Notes: generated from the sequence alone by a model not told the origin. A DNA stretch of 64,000 nt from Bernardetia sp. MNP-M8 (GCF_037126285.1 NZ_CP147012.1:1488001-1552000); one strand, 5' to 3'. Positions 9,463-18,937 are shown, counted from the stretch's first letter. Translations and numbers: made by a program.

Positions 9463-9803
9463 AGTATTTTTTGTGTTGCAATATAAAAGGTAAAAAAGGG
9501 AATTAATACTGAAAAAAAAGAGAATAAAATGATTATTTAATCTTGATTCACTCTCAAAAATGAGTCTATTTATAATTTAGTTATAATTATTGCTATTCAA
9601 GTAGCATAAAATTTTAGATACAAATCCCAAATATAAGGATTGCTGTAAAAACAAACTTACTTATTATCACTTATTTTTGTTTTTATTCGATATTTATTAA
9701 AAAATATAGAACAGACAGAGATATTATTCTAACCCATCTATAACGCAATTACTACTCATAACGTTCTAATTAAATTAATTATCCAAATAATACTATTTTC
9801 ATT
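9463..9803. other. Intergenic gap between divergent genes
   Basis: 341 AT-rich bases between the anti-sigma kinase (minus) and yidD (plus). It must contain both promoters, but I see no box with both Bacteroidota elements, and no strong hairpin. Confidence 0.4.
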
Positions 9804-10040
9804 GTGATACAAAAAGCTATTTCCCGTTTCTTTTCTTATGTATTTTTAGCAATAGTTCGGTTCTATCAATATTTTATTTCTCCTATGCTTCCTCCTCGTT
9901 GTCGTTACACGCCTACGTGTTCGGTATATATGGTAGAATCTATCAAAAAACATGGAGCATTTAGAGGAGGCTGGAAGGGATTAAAACGGATTGGAAAGTG
10001 TCATCCTTGGGGTGGAAGTGGATACGACCCAGTAGATTAG
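9804..10040 (+). CDS. yidD: Membrane protein insertion efficiency factor YidD
   Basis: A 78-residue amphipathic membrane-associated protein of the YidD family, which assists YidC in inserting inner-membrane proteins. The hallmark pattern is complete: [21 protein letters not shown], then a [15 protein letters not shown] stretch and the closing GGSGYDPV. The start is GTG at 9804; no ATG is available in frame. In many bacteria yidD sits in the rpmH-rnpA-yidD-yidC block, but here it stands alone, as is common in Bacteroidota. Confidence 0.95.
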   Translation: MIQKAISRFFSYVFLAIVRFYQYFISPMLPPRCRYTPTCSVYMVESIKKHGAFRGGWKGLKRIGKCHPWGGSGYDPVD

Positions 10041-10347
10041 AAATAATATCATTTGTTTTATTCAAACTGACAAAAAGGCATTCTAAATCTTAATTTTAAC
10101 CTTTTGCCTTATAATCTGTCTTAATTTTATGCTATTTTTTCATTATTTTTATTAGCTTTTCTTAGAAATTGTTAATCAGATTGACAGTAATTAGAATTAG
10201 TACGACTTTCGCAATCAAAATAACAAGTTAGACAACTCACTAACTAAAAATCAGAACTAAATCTATACAAAGCAGTTTAGACACAAAATAATATACTGCA
10301 TTTTAATATAATTAAATTATACAACCATCACTTAAATCAATCAATTT
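10041..10347. other. Intergenic gap, no clear feature
   Basis: 307 AT-rich bases between yidD and the htrA-like gene. Only a weak 6-bp hairpin (near 10070-10110) is visible; no promoter with both elements was found. Confidence 0.35.
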
Positions 10348-11853
10348 ATGAAACGAATAGGATTATTTTTTATCGCCTTACTTTCTGCTATTGTAGGTGG
10401 AGGAGTTGCATTAGGCGTTTATTTGAACTTTTTTCTTCCACAAAACCAAGTTAATTTTACAAATACAAACCAACCATTTCTACAGACAGGTTATGGAAAT
10501 CCAGACCCAGTAAATCCTACTTTTTCGCCTCAAAATATCAATTTTGTGGAAGCAGCCAAAAAAGCTACACCAGCAGTAGTTCACATTCAAACCTTTGGAA
10601 ATCCTGCTTTGATGAGTAATCGTCAGCAAAACTCAATGGAAGACTTATTTAGAGATTTTTTTGGACAGCAATTGCCTGATAGAAATCAAAATCAAAATGA
10701 AGTTAGAATGGGTTCAGGTTCAGGAGTTATTATCGAAGAAGGTGGTTATATCGTAACTAATAATCATGTTGTAGAAAATGCTACACGTATTGATGTAATT
10801 ATGAATAATCAGAAAAGTTATACGGCAGAACTTATTGGAACAGATCCAAGTACAGATTTGGCAGTTTTAAAAATTGATGCTGATGAAGATTTGAAACCAA
10901 TGACTTTTGGTAATTCAGATGCCTTACAAGTCGGAGAGTGGGTACTTGCAGTTGGAAATCCATTTGACCTTACTTCTACTGTAACAGCAGGAATTGTGAG
11001 TGCAAAAGCTAGAAACATTAATATCTTGCGTCGTAAAGATGGTTTAGGTGTTGAGGCTTTTATACAAACTGATGCAGCCGTAAACCCAGGTAATAGTGGT
11101 GGTGCATTAGTAAACTCAAATGGAGAATTAGTAGGAATAAATACAGCTATTGCTTCTACCACAGGTTCTTTTGCAGGATATTCATTTGCTGTTCCTATCG
11201 GAATTGTTCAGAAAGTATACACAGATTTGAAAAAACACGGAATTGTTCAGCGTGGACTTCTAGGTGTTCAGATTAGAGATGTAACAGCAGACCTTTCTAA
11301 AGAATTAAATTTATCAGTTGTTCGTGGAATTTATGTTGCTGGCGTAACAGAAAAAAGTGGAGCAATAGAAGCAGGATTAGAAAGAGGTGATGTAATTATT
11401 GAAGTAGATGGCGTACAAGTAAACACTTCGGCACAGCTTCAAGAACGCATTGCACGTAAACGTCCAGGAGATAAAGTAAAAGTAGTTTATCTTAGAAATG
11501 GAAACGAGCGAAATACAAATGTAGAACTCAAAAATAGCTTGGGAACAACCGACCTTATAACTAATGAAGCTGGAAAGATGATGAAAATTGAATCTTTAGG
11601 AATAGAAATTCAAAATATCTCTCCAGAAATGGCTACAAAAATTGGTACAACAGGTGTAAAAATAGCTTCTATTAAAGCAGGAAAGTTTAAAGAAGCTCAA
11701 GTTCCTGAAGGTTTTGTTATTACGCACATTGATAAAGAAAAAGTAGAAACTTCAGCCGATGTAATCCGACTTTTAGAAGGAAAAAATGGAGGTGTATTAA
11801 TTGAAGGCTTCCATCCGACAGGTAGAAGAGGATTTTTTGCTATTGCAATGTAA
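10348..11853 (+). CDS. Do/HtrA-family periplasmic serine protease
   Basis: A 501-residue DegP/HtrA-type protease that degrades or refolds damaged envelope proteins. An N-terminal signal-anchor (about 1-25) is followed by a trypsin-like domain with a complete triad: His140 in TNNHVV, Asp170 in STDLAVL and Ser250 in GNSGG. Two PDZ domains follow (about 285-385 and 400-501). The first has the ligand-loop pattern RGLLGVQI. The second PDZ is shorter and more divergent, as is usual in Bacteroidota. The gene is alone, with a strong terminator directly after it. Heat or envelope-stress control is expected for the family but not shown by the sequence. Confidence 0.93.
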   Translation: MKRIGLFFIALLSAIVGGGVALGVYLNFFLPQNQVNFTNTNQPFLQTGYGNPDPVNPTFSPQNINFVEAAKKATPAVVHIQTFGNPALMSNRQQNSMEDLFRDFFGQQLPDRNQNQNEVRMGSGSGVIIEEGGYIVTNNHVVENATRIDVIMNNQKSYTAELIGTDPSTDLAVLKIDADEDLKPMTFGNSDALQVGEWVLAVGNPFDLTSTVTAGIVSAKARNINILRRKDGLGVEAFIQTDAAVNPGNSGGALVNSNGELVGINTAIASTTGSFAGYSFAVPIGIVQKVYTDLKKHGIVQRGLLGVQIRDVTADLSKELNLSVVRGIYVAGVTEKSGAIEAGLERGDVIIEVDGVQVNTSAQLQERIARKRPGDKVKVVYLRNGNERNTNVELKNSLGTTDLITNEAGKMMKIESLGIEIQNISPEMATKIGTTGVKIASIKAGKFKEAQVPEGFVITHIDKEKVETSADVIRLLEGKNGGVLIEGFHPTGRRGFFAIAM

Positions 11854-11886
11854 AATCTGAATTTTGTTAGACTTATCTTAAAAACT

Positions 11887-11925
11887 AAAAAGCCTTACTT
11901 CACAAAAAGTAAGGCTTTTTGCGTT
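11887..11925 (+). terminator. Strong terminator after the htrA-like gene
   Basis: A perfect 14-bp stem (11887-11900 with 11907-11920), a 6-base loop and a T run. The remaining bases up to 12138 hold no other convincing element. Confidence 0.9.
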
Positions 11926-12138
11926 TACATGTGTCCGAAATATAACATCAGAGCCTATCCATAAAAACCTGATAATATTTATTCCTCAACAGGTGTCAGC
12001 ATTTGTGTATTAAAATGCACTGATAATTTAAAAGGCATGACAACTTCACTTTATTCTAACATCAAAATTGTTTGAGTATAACCAAAAATCATTGTATATT
12101 ATCATCTAAAATATTTCTACTCTAAACTATTTAACTTC

Positions 12139-12576
12139 ATGGAAAAAGAACTTCTCACAAAAATTCAAAATGAACTAGAAGATGACTATGCTCACTTTTA
12201 CCGACTCACAGATTACCCTCATATTCTGCTTCAAGAATGGAAAGGATTCTGTATGCCACAAGAACTTAAGGAGGGACATCAAAAAGTAATTGATTTAGTA
12301 ACTGAACATCATTTTACTCATCTGATTTCAGTAATCGTAGAGATAGAAGGTTCATTTGATGAAGTAAATGAATGGTTTTTAAAAGAATTCAATCCTAAAA
12401 TGGTAGCACTAGGAATGAACTATGAAGCTATTATTCAAAGTAAAAATTTATTTTCTCAACTCTCTGCTGAAGACTTAGTAGAAAACAGCGAACTCAAAGA
12501 AATAGGCTATCACATGCGTTTGTTTGATTCTGTGGAAAAGGGTTTGGAGTGGTTTGAGGAAAGTAAAAATAATTAA
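12139..12576 (+). CDS. Hypothetical protein, SpoIIAA/SEC14-like fold suspected
   Basis: A 145-residue soluble acidic protein with no signal peptide. Alternating beta-strand and helix segments (HILLQEWKGF, HLISVIVEIEG, FNEWFL-like helix, MNYEAIIQSKN, YHMRLFDSVEKGLEWF) and a C-terminal aromatic helix fit the STAS/SEC14-like 'SpoIIAA-like' group of unknown function. The conserved phosphorylatable serine region of true anti-anti-sigma factors is not evident. It is followed by another small unknown gene on the same strand, 67 bases on, so the two may be co-transcribed. The fold is a guess. Confidence 0.65.
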   Translation: MEKELLTKIQNELEDDYAHFYRLTDYPHILLQEWKGFCMPQELKEGHQKVIDLVTEHHFTHLISVIVEIEGSFDEVNEWFLKEFNPKMVALGMNYEAIIQSKNLFSQLSAEDLVENSELKEIGYHMRLFDSVEKGLEWFEESKNN

Positions 12577-12643
12577 ACAACACATTCACTACACAACATT
12601 ATAAATTTATTTTCACGAATAATCAACTAAAGCAATTATAAAA

Positions 12644-13069
12644 ATGCCCATACAAAGACGTGATAACAATTTTGGAACCTTAGAAGAGTTCTATCAAAAA
12701 ATAGAAAAAATACCTCACGAGCTTGATTTTGGTTCTAGAATGTTGTTATTGATTGATGAGATTAATAAGATGTTTGTTCATACTGATTTATGGGCTTACA
12801 CATCTCATGGTACTTTGGTTATTCAAAATATTGATGATATAAAGCAAGAGGAACAATTAATAGAAATCTGTTATCATTATAATGGAACTTATAGAATTAA
12901 TTATGAAATGCCAAAACATGCTCCTTGGAAAAATGCTAAAGTACACGTACACGGATTAGCTGATGGTATAGAAGAAATTAAAAAGTATCTTTTGATTGCT
13001 ATGAGGGAAAGTGAAGGTTGGAAAGGTAACGAAGAGTTAATTCTTTTATTAAAAAAATACGAATTATAG
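12644..13069 (+). CDS. Hypothetical 141-residue protein
   Basis: I do not recognise the family. The protein is soluble with mixed charge, rich in isoleucine and leucine in the second half, with no signal peptide, membrane helix or cysteine motif. Segments such as GTLVIQNIDDI and YHYNGTYRINYEM suggest paired beta strands, with helical ends. It starts at ATG 12644, 67 bases after the preceding unknown gene on the same strand, and ends 10 bases before the convergent priA stop. Codon use looks like that of its neighbours. Confidence 0.6.
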   Translation: MPIQRRDNNFGTLEEFYQKIEKIPHELDFGSRMLLLIDEINKMFVHTDLWAYTSHGTLVIQNIDDIKQEEQLIEICYHYNGTYRINYEMPKHAPWKNAKVHVHGLADGIEEIKKYLLIAMRESEGWKGNEELILLLKKYEL

Positions 13070-13079
13070 TTATACAACC

Positions 13080-15626
13080 TTAAACAAAATCCACATCAAC
13101 CACAACTTGTATTTTCTTAAACGATTTATCTTTATAAAGCTCATCAATTTGAAATTGAATAAACTCTTTTGTTTTTCTCAAATCAAACTGATTGCGTTCT
13201 AGTTTTATCAAAATAGCTTGTTGAAATTTATTTCTGATACGTTCGATAATTGGAGCTTCAGGTCCTAAAACACGTTGAAGACTAAGTTTTGATTGAAGTT
13301 TTTTTGATAAAATAAAAGCTGCTTTTTGTGCCATTTCTCGCTCTTCGTGTCTTACCATTAGCTTTATTAGTCTTGCAAAAGGAGGGTAATTATATTGTTC
13401 TCTTTCCATAATTTCTTGATTATAGAAAGTTTGATAATCGTGAAGACTAATAATAGCAAAAAGAGGATGCGATGGCGCATTGGTCTGAATGACTACTTTT
13501 CCTTTTCCACTCCTACGTCCTGCACGTCCACTCACTTGCATGATAAGCTGCATAAAACGCTCAGAAGAACGAAAATCAGGAAAAAACAAAATTCTGTCGG
13601 CATCAAAAACGCCTACTAGATTTACCTTCTCAAAATCTAATCCTTTTGTTATCATCTGCGTTCCTACCAAAATATCAACTTCATGCTTTTCAAAGGAATC
13701 AATAATTTTTTCGTACCCTGTTTTAGTTCGTGTTGTATCTCTGTCCATCCTTGCAATCCTACTTTCAGGTAACATAACCTGCAAATCTTCTTCTATTTTT
13801 TGCGTTCCAAAACCTATCGGATATATTTTTGTAGAGCCACAAGCCGAACAGTTTTGAGGAATTTTTGTAGAAAATCCACAATAATGACAACGCAATTCTT
13901 GTGCTTTTTGATGATAGGTAAGACTTACCGAACAGTTCTGACATTCTGGAATTGTTTCACAAACTTCACAACTCAAATAAGGTGCGTAACCACGACGATT
14001 TTGAAAAAGTAAAATCTGTTCATGATTTTGTAAAGCTGTTTTCATTTGCTCAAAAAGTTCTCTTGTAAATTGCTCTTTGAGTTCTTTTCTCTTTTTGGAT
14101 TCTCGCAAATCTACCAACTGAATTTCAGGTAAAGTAGCCTCTCCAAAACGCTGCAAAACTTCTACTAAACCATACTGTTTTTGTTTAGCTAAAAAATAGC
14201 TTTCCACAGACGGAGTAGCCGAACCCAAAACAACCTTTGCTTGATGTTTGTGAGCCAAAACAAGCGCAGCATCACGAGCATGATAACGTGGCGCAGGGTC
14301 ATACTGCTTATAAGAAGGGTCATGTTCTTCATCGACGATTATCAGCCCCAAATGCTCAAAAGGCAGAAAAACAGACGAACGCACACCAATAACAAAGTTA
14401 ATATCGCCATTCAAAACACCTTTCCAAACCTCCACACGTTCGTTATCTGAAAAACGAGAGTGATAAACACCAACAGCATTTCCAAAAATTCGCTTCAAAC
14501 GAACTACAATCTGACTGGTAAGTGCAATTTCAGGTAAAAGCATCAAAACTTGACTTCCACTTTGTAAAACTTGTTCTATCAAACTAACATACATTTCTGT
14601 TTTTCCACTTCCTGTTATGCCATGTAAAAGAACAGTAGATTTGTCTTGAAAATGCTCAAAAATTTGATGTACAGCTTTTTCTTGTGTAGAAGTTAGATTT
14701 ATAGCTGAGGTAGTTTCTGTCCACTCTTCGAACTCAAAGCGAGAAAGTGTCTTTTCAAACTCTTCAAAAATTCCGTTTTTTATTAATGTTTTTAGAGAGC
14801 TAGGTGACAAATTTTCTCCTAATAATTCTTTCTTAGAAATACTTTTTGGATAATCTTTTATTGGATTTTTACTCAAATAAGTAAGTAAAAGCTCTTCTTG
14901 TTTTGCGCTTCTGGTTGTCTTTGTGAATGCTTCTGCTACTCCTTCTTGACTTGCATACTCCTTAGCAATCAGGATATGTTTTTCTCTTAATGGGCTATAC
15001 TTTTCTTTTAATTCCTCAAAAATAATAATGATTCGTTTTTGAGTTAATTTTTTTATGACTTGATAAACATCTTGCAAATCTAACTTTTCGCCTGCTTGTT
15101 CATAAGTCAATGAGCTTTCTAATTCTAATAAATTAATCAAACGAATTTCATCATCTGACAAATCATACTCAATACGTTTCTGTTTTATTTCCTCTTCGTT
15201 TATTCCGTTTTTCCATTCAGGGTGTAATTGCAATCTACTTGTACTGCTTAATTTCAATCCAGAAGGCAAGGCTGCATTCATTACTTCGCCAACCGAACAC
15301 ATATAATAAGATGCAATCCAAGTCCAAAACCAAATTTGAGTTTGTGTAATAAGTGGTGTTTCATCTAAAAGCTCTAAAATATATTTTGCAGAATAGCCTT
15401 TTGGTGCTTCTTGAGTAATCGATTTTACAACGCCTGTCAAAACTCGTTTTCTTCCAAAAGGCACAACCACCCGAACTCCACTTTGAACAAATTCATTTAA
15501 TTCAAAAGGAATACGATATGTAAAAGTAGTTTTTAGAGGTACAGGAATAATAACCTCTGCAAAAAGTGTTTTTCTTTCTGTAGAAATGGCATTTGTAGAA
15601 TCAGAAAAGGATTGAAAAAGCGACAA
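13080..15626 (-). CDS. priA: Primosomal protein N' (replication restart helicase)
   Basis: PriA rebuilds replication forks at stalled or D-loop structures and loads the replicative helicase through the primosome. The N-terminal DNA-binding domain begins at about residue 22 (LFAEVIIPVPL). The superfamily-2 helicase has Walker A GITGSGKTEMY, the DEEHD box, GSATPS and the motif V/VI stretch ending QVSGRAGRR. Between the lobes lie the zinc-binding cysteine pairs (CEVC, CQNC, CHYC, CSAC). At 848 residues it is longer than the E. coli protein (732), with an insert after the N-terminal domain that is typical for Bacteroidota. The longest frame starts with TTG at 15626 and has no ATG before the conserved domain. 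Confidence 0.95.
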   Translation of the reverse strand: MSLFQSFSDSTNAISTERKTLFAEVIIPVPLKTTFTYRIPFELNEFVQSGVRVVVPFGRKRVLTGVVKSITQEAPKGYSAKYILELLDETPLITQTQIWFWTWIASYYMCSVGEVMNAALPSGLKLSSTSRLQLHPEWKNGINEEEIKQKRIEYDLSDDEIRLINLLELESSLTYEQAGEKLDLQDVYQVIKKLTQKRIIIIFEELKEKYSPLREKHILIAKEYASQEGVAEAFTKTTRSAKQEELLLTYLSKNPIKDYPKSISKKELLGENLSPSSLKTLIKNGIFEEFEKTLSRFEFEEWTETTSAINLTSTQEKAVHQIFEHFQDKSTVLLHGITGSGKTEMYVSLIEQVLQSGSQVLMLLPEIALTSQIVVRLKRIFGNAVGVYHSRFSDNERVEVWKGVLNGDINFVIGVRSSVFLPFEHLGLIIVDEEHDPSYKQYDPAPRYHARDAALVLAHKHQAKVVLGSATPSVESYFLAKQKQYGLVEVLQRFGEATLPEIQLVDLRESKKRKELKEQFTRELFEQMKTALQNHEQILLFQNRRGYAPYLSCEVCETIPECQNCSVSLTYHQKAQELRCHYCGFSTKIPQNCSACGSTKIYPIGFGTQKIEEDLQVMLPESRIARMDRDTTRTKTGYEKIIDSFEKHEVDILVGTQMITKGLDFEKVNLVGVFDADRILFFPDFRSSERFMQLIMQVSGRAGRRSGKGKVVIQTNAPSHPLFAIISLHDYQTFYNQEIMEREQYNYPPFARLIKLMVRHEEREMAQKAAFILSKKLQSKLSLQRVLGPEAPIIERIRNKFQQAILIKLERNQFDLRKTKEFIQFQIDELYKDKSFKKIQVVVDVDFV

Positions 15627-15911
15627 ATTAGATAAAATTGAAAGGTTATATAAAAGTTAAACAGAAGCAAAAATAAGCCTAAAAAATCATTGTTGATACA
15701 AGTATAATACTGTTTTTTGGAAGAACTATACTGCAAAGTTCGTTATTTTTCTTGAAAAAAAGGGTGTCTAAATTAACTCAAAATAAGGGTAGATTTCAGT
15801 TTTACTATATTTTTTACTAGAATTCCATAAATTTGTTTAACTTTTTTAAATAAATTTTTAGTATTTTTGAATTTTACTTTAAACAAACATCTCAATTCTT
15901 TCATTTCTTTT

Positions 15912-16205
15912 ATGGAAATCGTTCTTTGTCCAATTTGTCAAGATTCCATGTTTGAGAACTCTCGCTATCCAAATGAAATTTGCAAAAAATGTGTGGGACG
16001 TGCAACAGATGGACATGGACGTTATGTAAGATTTTATAATCGTACTATTTCTGGTGGCTGTATAGCTTTTTATGTAGATCCAGATGGAAGAGAAGAATAC
16101 CATAGCACTATCTGTTATGTTAGTAAACAAAAATGTCAGGCTAAAGAAGCTCGTTTTGGAGGAATAGTAATAGAATTAGTTAAATTAAAAGATAAAAATC
16201 AGTAA
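15912..16205 (+). CDS. Small zinc-ribbon-like protein, unknown function
   Basis: From ATG 15912 the protein is 97 residues. An N-terminal treble-clef or zinc-ribbon pattern is visible: LCPICQ at the start and ICKKC about 17 residues later. A beta-rich region with YVRFYNRTISGGC and further cysteines follows. An in-frame ATG at 15867 would add 15 residues of low-complexity sequence. A -7-like box (tatttttg, 15862-15869) precedes the gene but lacks a well-spaced TTG, and overlaps the alternative start. It is transcribed away from priA. The partner and role are unknown. Confidence 0.65.
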   Translation: MEIVLCPICQDSMFENSRYPNEICKKCVGRATDGHGRYVRFYNRTISGGCIAFYVDPDGREEYHSTICYVSKQKCQAKEARFGGIVIELVKLKDKNQ

Positions 16206-16682
16206 AATTAATTATTAAGTATAAAAAACCACTTACACATACTCTCTGATAGGTATTTAAATGGCTATTTTGAAAAAAATTCAGAAAAATCAAAACAATT
16301 TTAAAACTTTTCAATAAAAAGTGTAACCTTTAAAAAAAGTTTGCGTTAGTATAAGCAAGTGAAACAAAAAAGGTCATTTTTTATAGCTTTTTATTTCTTC
16401 ACTTCATAAGTTCTGAGAAATTTATCTCAATTATTGAACTTAATTTTTTAATCTTAATTTTTGTTTTTACATAATCTTTCAATTTTCTTAACTCCACCTT
16501 TTTCAAATAACTTCTCCAATTTTAATGACTTTTTTATCAAAAAATTCATTACTTGGTAATCTAATAAAGTTTGCATTTGTTGCAAAAAACACTATATTAG
16601 ATTAAAATAAGAAACTAATTAGTTAATACTTGTACAAACAATCATTTGTTTAACTTTTTTAACTAAATAATTACACAAAAAT
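16206..16682. other. Long AT-rich intergenic stretch before the sigma factor gene
   Basis: About 480 bases with no open frame or stem that I can support. The downstream edge contains the promoter listed separately. Confidence 0.4.
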
Positions 16683-16713
16683 TTGGAAAGACATTTTAGA
16701 AATAGTAAATTTG
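16683..16713 (+). promoter_or_regulatory. Bacteroidota-type promoter for the sigma factor gene
   Basis: TTG at 16683-16685, a 20-base spacer and TAaaTTTG at 16706-16713 match the Bacteroidota sigma-A consensus (TTG, about 19, TAnnTTTG). The start codon lies 46 bases downstream. Confidence 0.6.
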
Positions 16714-16759
16714 TATTAAACAAAAACAAATACCTCCAAACTTCAAAATTTTTTTAACT

Positions 16760-17272
16760 ATGACAGCCTTCGAATTTGGATTTGCACTACAAAAAATAGC
16801 TTACTCTTTGCGTCCTTTCGCATTAAAGCTAACTAAAGATTCTGATGAAGCAAATGATTTGCTTCAAGAAACAATATTAAAAGCCTTTTCTAACCGTGAA
16901 AAATTTACGGAAGGAACAAACTTAAAGGCATGGTTATATACCATCATGAAAAATACATTTATTACGAATTATCAGCGTTTGGTGCGTCGTAATACATTTA
17001 TTGATACTACTGAAAATTTACATTTCCTTAATTCTTCTAATCATGTAGCTGCAAATGGTGCATATGGAGATTTTATGATGCAAGATGTAGTTCGTGCAAT
17101 TGACAAATTAGATGATGCTTATAAAGTACCTTTTATGATGCACTTTAGAGGCTTCAAATATTATGAAATTGCAGAACGTTTAGAGATTCCTATCGGAACA
17201 GTAAAAAACAGAATTCATATTGCACGTAAAGAACTAAAAGGAAATTTGAAGGTTTACTCTTCTAAAAATTAA
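16760..17272 (+). CDS. ECF-like RNA polymerase sigma factor beside crtB
   Basis: A 170-residue sigma-70 family protein. Region 2 (about 20-90) contains ANDLLQETILKAF and the AWLYTIMKNTFI helix that recognises the -10 region. Region 4 (about 110-165) contains the helix-turn-helix YYEIAERLEIPIGTVKNRIHIARKEL. There is no obvious anti-sigma gene next to it. Related sigma factors in Bacteroidota often neighbour carotenoid genes, and a phytoene/squalene synthase follows here after a terminator, so a role in pigment control is plausible but not shown. Confidence 0.9.
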   Translation: MTAFEFGFALQKIAYSLRPFALKLTKDSDEANDLLQETILKAFSNREKFTEGTNLKAWLYTIMKNTFITNYQRLVRRNTFIDTTENLHFLNSSNHVAANGAYGDFMMQDVVRAIDKLDDAYKVPFMMHFRGFKYYEIAERLEIPIGTVKNRIHIARKELKGNLKVYSSKN

Positions 17273-17312
17273 TTTAGTTTACTAATCTGAACTTTATATA
17301 AAAATATTTAAA

Positions 17313-17352
17313 AAAAACGCACATTTTTTTCAAACAAAAGTGTGCGTTTTTC
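17313..17352 (+). terminator. Terminator after the sigma factor gene
   Basis: A 10-bp GC-containing stem (aaaacgcaca with tgtgcgtttt), flanked by A and T runs, between the sigma gene and crtB. It argues that the two genes are separate transcripts. Confidence 0.8.
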
Positions 17353-17356
17353 TATT

Positions 17357-17385
17357 TTGGAAAAAGAACATACTTATTACCTTTA
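17357..17385 (+). promoter_or_regulatory. Candidate promoter for the phytoene/squalene synthase gene
   Basis: TTG at 17357-17359, an 18-base spacer and TAccTTTA at 17378-17385, one base off the TAnnTTTG consensus. It lies 36 bases before the ATG. Confidence 0.45.
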
Positions 17386-17421
17386 CTATTTCGTTCTACT
17401 AGAAAATCTTATAAAGTTCTT

Positions 17422-18312
17422 ATGAATACTCTTACCCCTTCAATAACATCAACAAGAACTGATACTATTTCAGATTCTATGGCACTTTATAATACAACTG
17501 CTTTAAAGTGTAGCAAATTGATTACTCAACATTACAGCACTTCTTTTACGTTAGGTATACAGACATTACACAAAAAATTACATTTTCCTATTTATGCAAT
17601 TTATGGATATGTTCGTTATGCTGATGAAATTGTAGATACTTTTCACGACAAAGATAGAGCAACTTTACTTGCTCGTTTTAGAGAAGATACTTTTCGTGCA
17701 ATTGAGGAAAAAATTAGTACAAATCCTGTCATTCATTCTTTTCAACTTGCAGTTGAGCGTTATTCCATTGAAGATGAGCTTATAGAAGCCTTTTTGAATA
17801 GTATGAAAATGGATTTAGATAAAAAAGAATATAGTGATAATAAGTACAATGAATATATTTATGGCTCTGCTGAAGTAGTAGGTTTAATGTGTTTGCGTGT
17901 ATTTTGTGAAAATGATAGCGAACTGTATGATAGCTTGAAAGCAGGAGCTAGAAGCCTTGGAGCAGCTTTTCAGAAAGTAAATTTTTTGAGAGACATGAAA
18001 AGTGATTTTGACGAACGTGGAAGAGTTTATTTTCCTGATGTTGATTATTCACAATTTGATTCTAGTGCTAAACTTGAGATAGAAAACGATATTCAAAAAG
18101 ATTTTGATGCAGCATACGAAGCCATTTTACGATTGCCTAAGCCTTCACGTATGGGTGTTTATTTAGCTTATGTTTATTATTTAAAATTATTCAATAAAAT
18201 AAAACAATCTTCTGCCCAAACGATACTTTCAGAAAGAATACGTGTTCCTGATAGTAGAAAAATGTTTTTATTGGTGGAGAGTTACGTAAAACACCGTCTG
18301 AATTATTTATAA
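17422..18312 (+). CDS. crtB: Phytoene/squalene synthase family protein
   Basis: This 296-residue trans-isoprenyl diphosphate synthase joins two C20 (or C15) diphosphates head to head, the entry step of carotenoid synthesis. The first aspartate-rich motif is YADEIVDTF (about 71-79) and the second is FLRDMKSDFDERGR (about 190-203), both complete. The region YGSAEVVGLMCLRVF is typical of the family. The desaturase gene crtI, which is often adjacent, is not in the window, so the product (phytoene or a C30 analogue) cannot be decided. It follows the sigma factor gene, with its own candidate promoter and terminator. Confidence 0.88.
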   Translation: MNTLTPSITSTRTDTISDSMALYNTTALKCSKLITQHYSTSFTLGIQTLHKKLHFPIYAIYGYVRYADEIVDTFHDKDRATLLARFREDTFRAIEEKISTNPVIHSFQLAVERYSIEDELIEAFLNSMKMDLDKKEYSDNKYNEYIYGSAEVVGLMCLRVFCENDSELYDSLKAGARSLGAAFQKVNFLRDMKSDFDERGRVYFPDVDYSQFDSSAKLEIENDIQKDFDAAYEAILRLPKPSRMGVYLAYVYYLKLFNKIKQSSAQTILSERIRVPDSRKMFLLVESYVKHRLNYL

Positions 18313-18352
18313 TATTCAATGAAAAATTAAGACAAAATAGTTTAATTATAAA

Positions 18353-18388
18353 AAAAACCTATCATTTTATAAAGAATGATAGGTTTTT
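18353..18388. terminator. Bidirectional terminator between convergent genes
   Basis: A perfect 14-bp stem (18353-18366 with 18375-18388), with A and T runs on either side. It serves crtB on the plus strand and could also serve the hypothetical gene ending at 18416 on the minus strand. Confidence 0.9.
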
Positions 18389-18415
18389 ACTTAATAAATA
18401 AAAAGGATTATTTGC

Positions 18416-18937
18416 TTATTCTCCAAACTCCTCCAATTTGAAAGTATAATCTTTCGGATCTAATTTAAAAGTTCCTTTATTGAAGCTAGAAATAAATTTA
18501 GAAACTGTTTCATCAGTTACTTCTTTTACTTTCAAACAAACATCTAAACCTACACCATATTCGACAGCTTCGTCAAAATCAATGTATTCGCTTACCTGTA
18601 CTTCTTCATTTTCTTCAATTTCTGCTACTTTTTCGTCAAAGTATTCCATAGCTTCTGAATCTTCGTTTTCCATTTCCATTTCCAAATTAAAATCTGGAAA
18701 AGTATCCTCTACACGCTCTTCTGCTAAAGCAAAAACTGCCATTTCGTACTCTACACGTAAGGCAAACAAACATGCATCAAATACAACAGCATTTCCTTTG
18801 TATTCTCCTGTAAAATAAAAACAAACTGATTCGGAAGTACGCTCAATATCTTCGTTGATTACAAAATCACGTCCTTCTTTTAGAGCCTTTTCTCTAATAG
18901 TTTTAATAGCTTCTGCTGAATATCCTTCGTTTTGCAT
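18416..18937 (-). CDS. Acidic hypothetical protein
   Basis: A 173-residue protein that I do not recognise. It is strongly acidic, especially around residues 80-120, with stretches of E and D (MEMENEDSEAMEYF). There is no signal peptide or membrane helix. The N-terminal half shows alternating strands and helices (SVCFYFTGEYKGNAVVF, DACLFALRVEYEMAVFAL). The C-terminal part has a VCLKVKEVTDETVSKFI helix-strand pattern. It is monocistronic, between crtB (convergent) and dcd (same strand, 135 bases upstream). Confidence 0.65.
   Translation of the reverse strand: MQNEGYSAEAIKTIREKALKEGRDFVINEDIERTSESVCFYFTGEYKGNAVVFDACLFALRVEYEMAVFALAEERVEDTFPDFNLEMEMENEDSEAMEYFDEKVAEIEENEEVQVSEYIDFDEAVEYGVGLDVCLKVKEVTDETVSKFISSFNKGTFKLDPKDYTFKLEEFGE

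Noticed and set aside
12139-12576. Anti-anti-sigma (STAS) partner for the RsbW-like kinase
   Set aside because: The fold may be SpoIIAA/SEC14-like, but the phosphorylatable serine region is not evident and the genes are not adjacent.
18480-18818. 112-codon plus-strand frame rich in serine and threonine
   Set aside because: Antisense to the acidic protein gene; the serine/threonine bias reflects the complement of its Glu/Asp codons.
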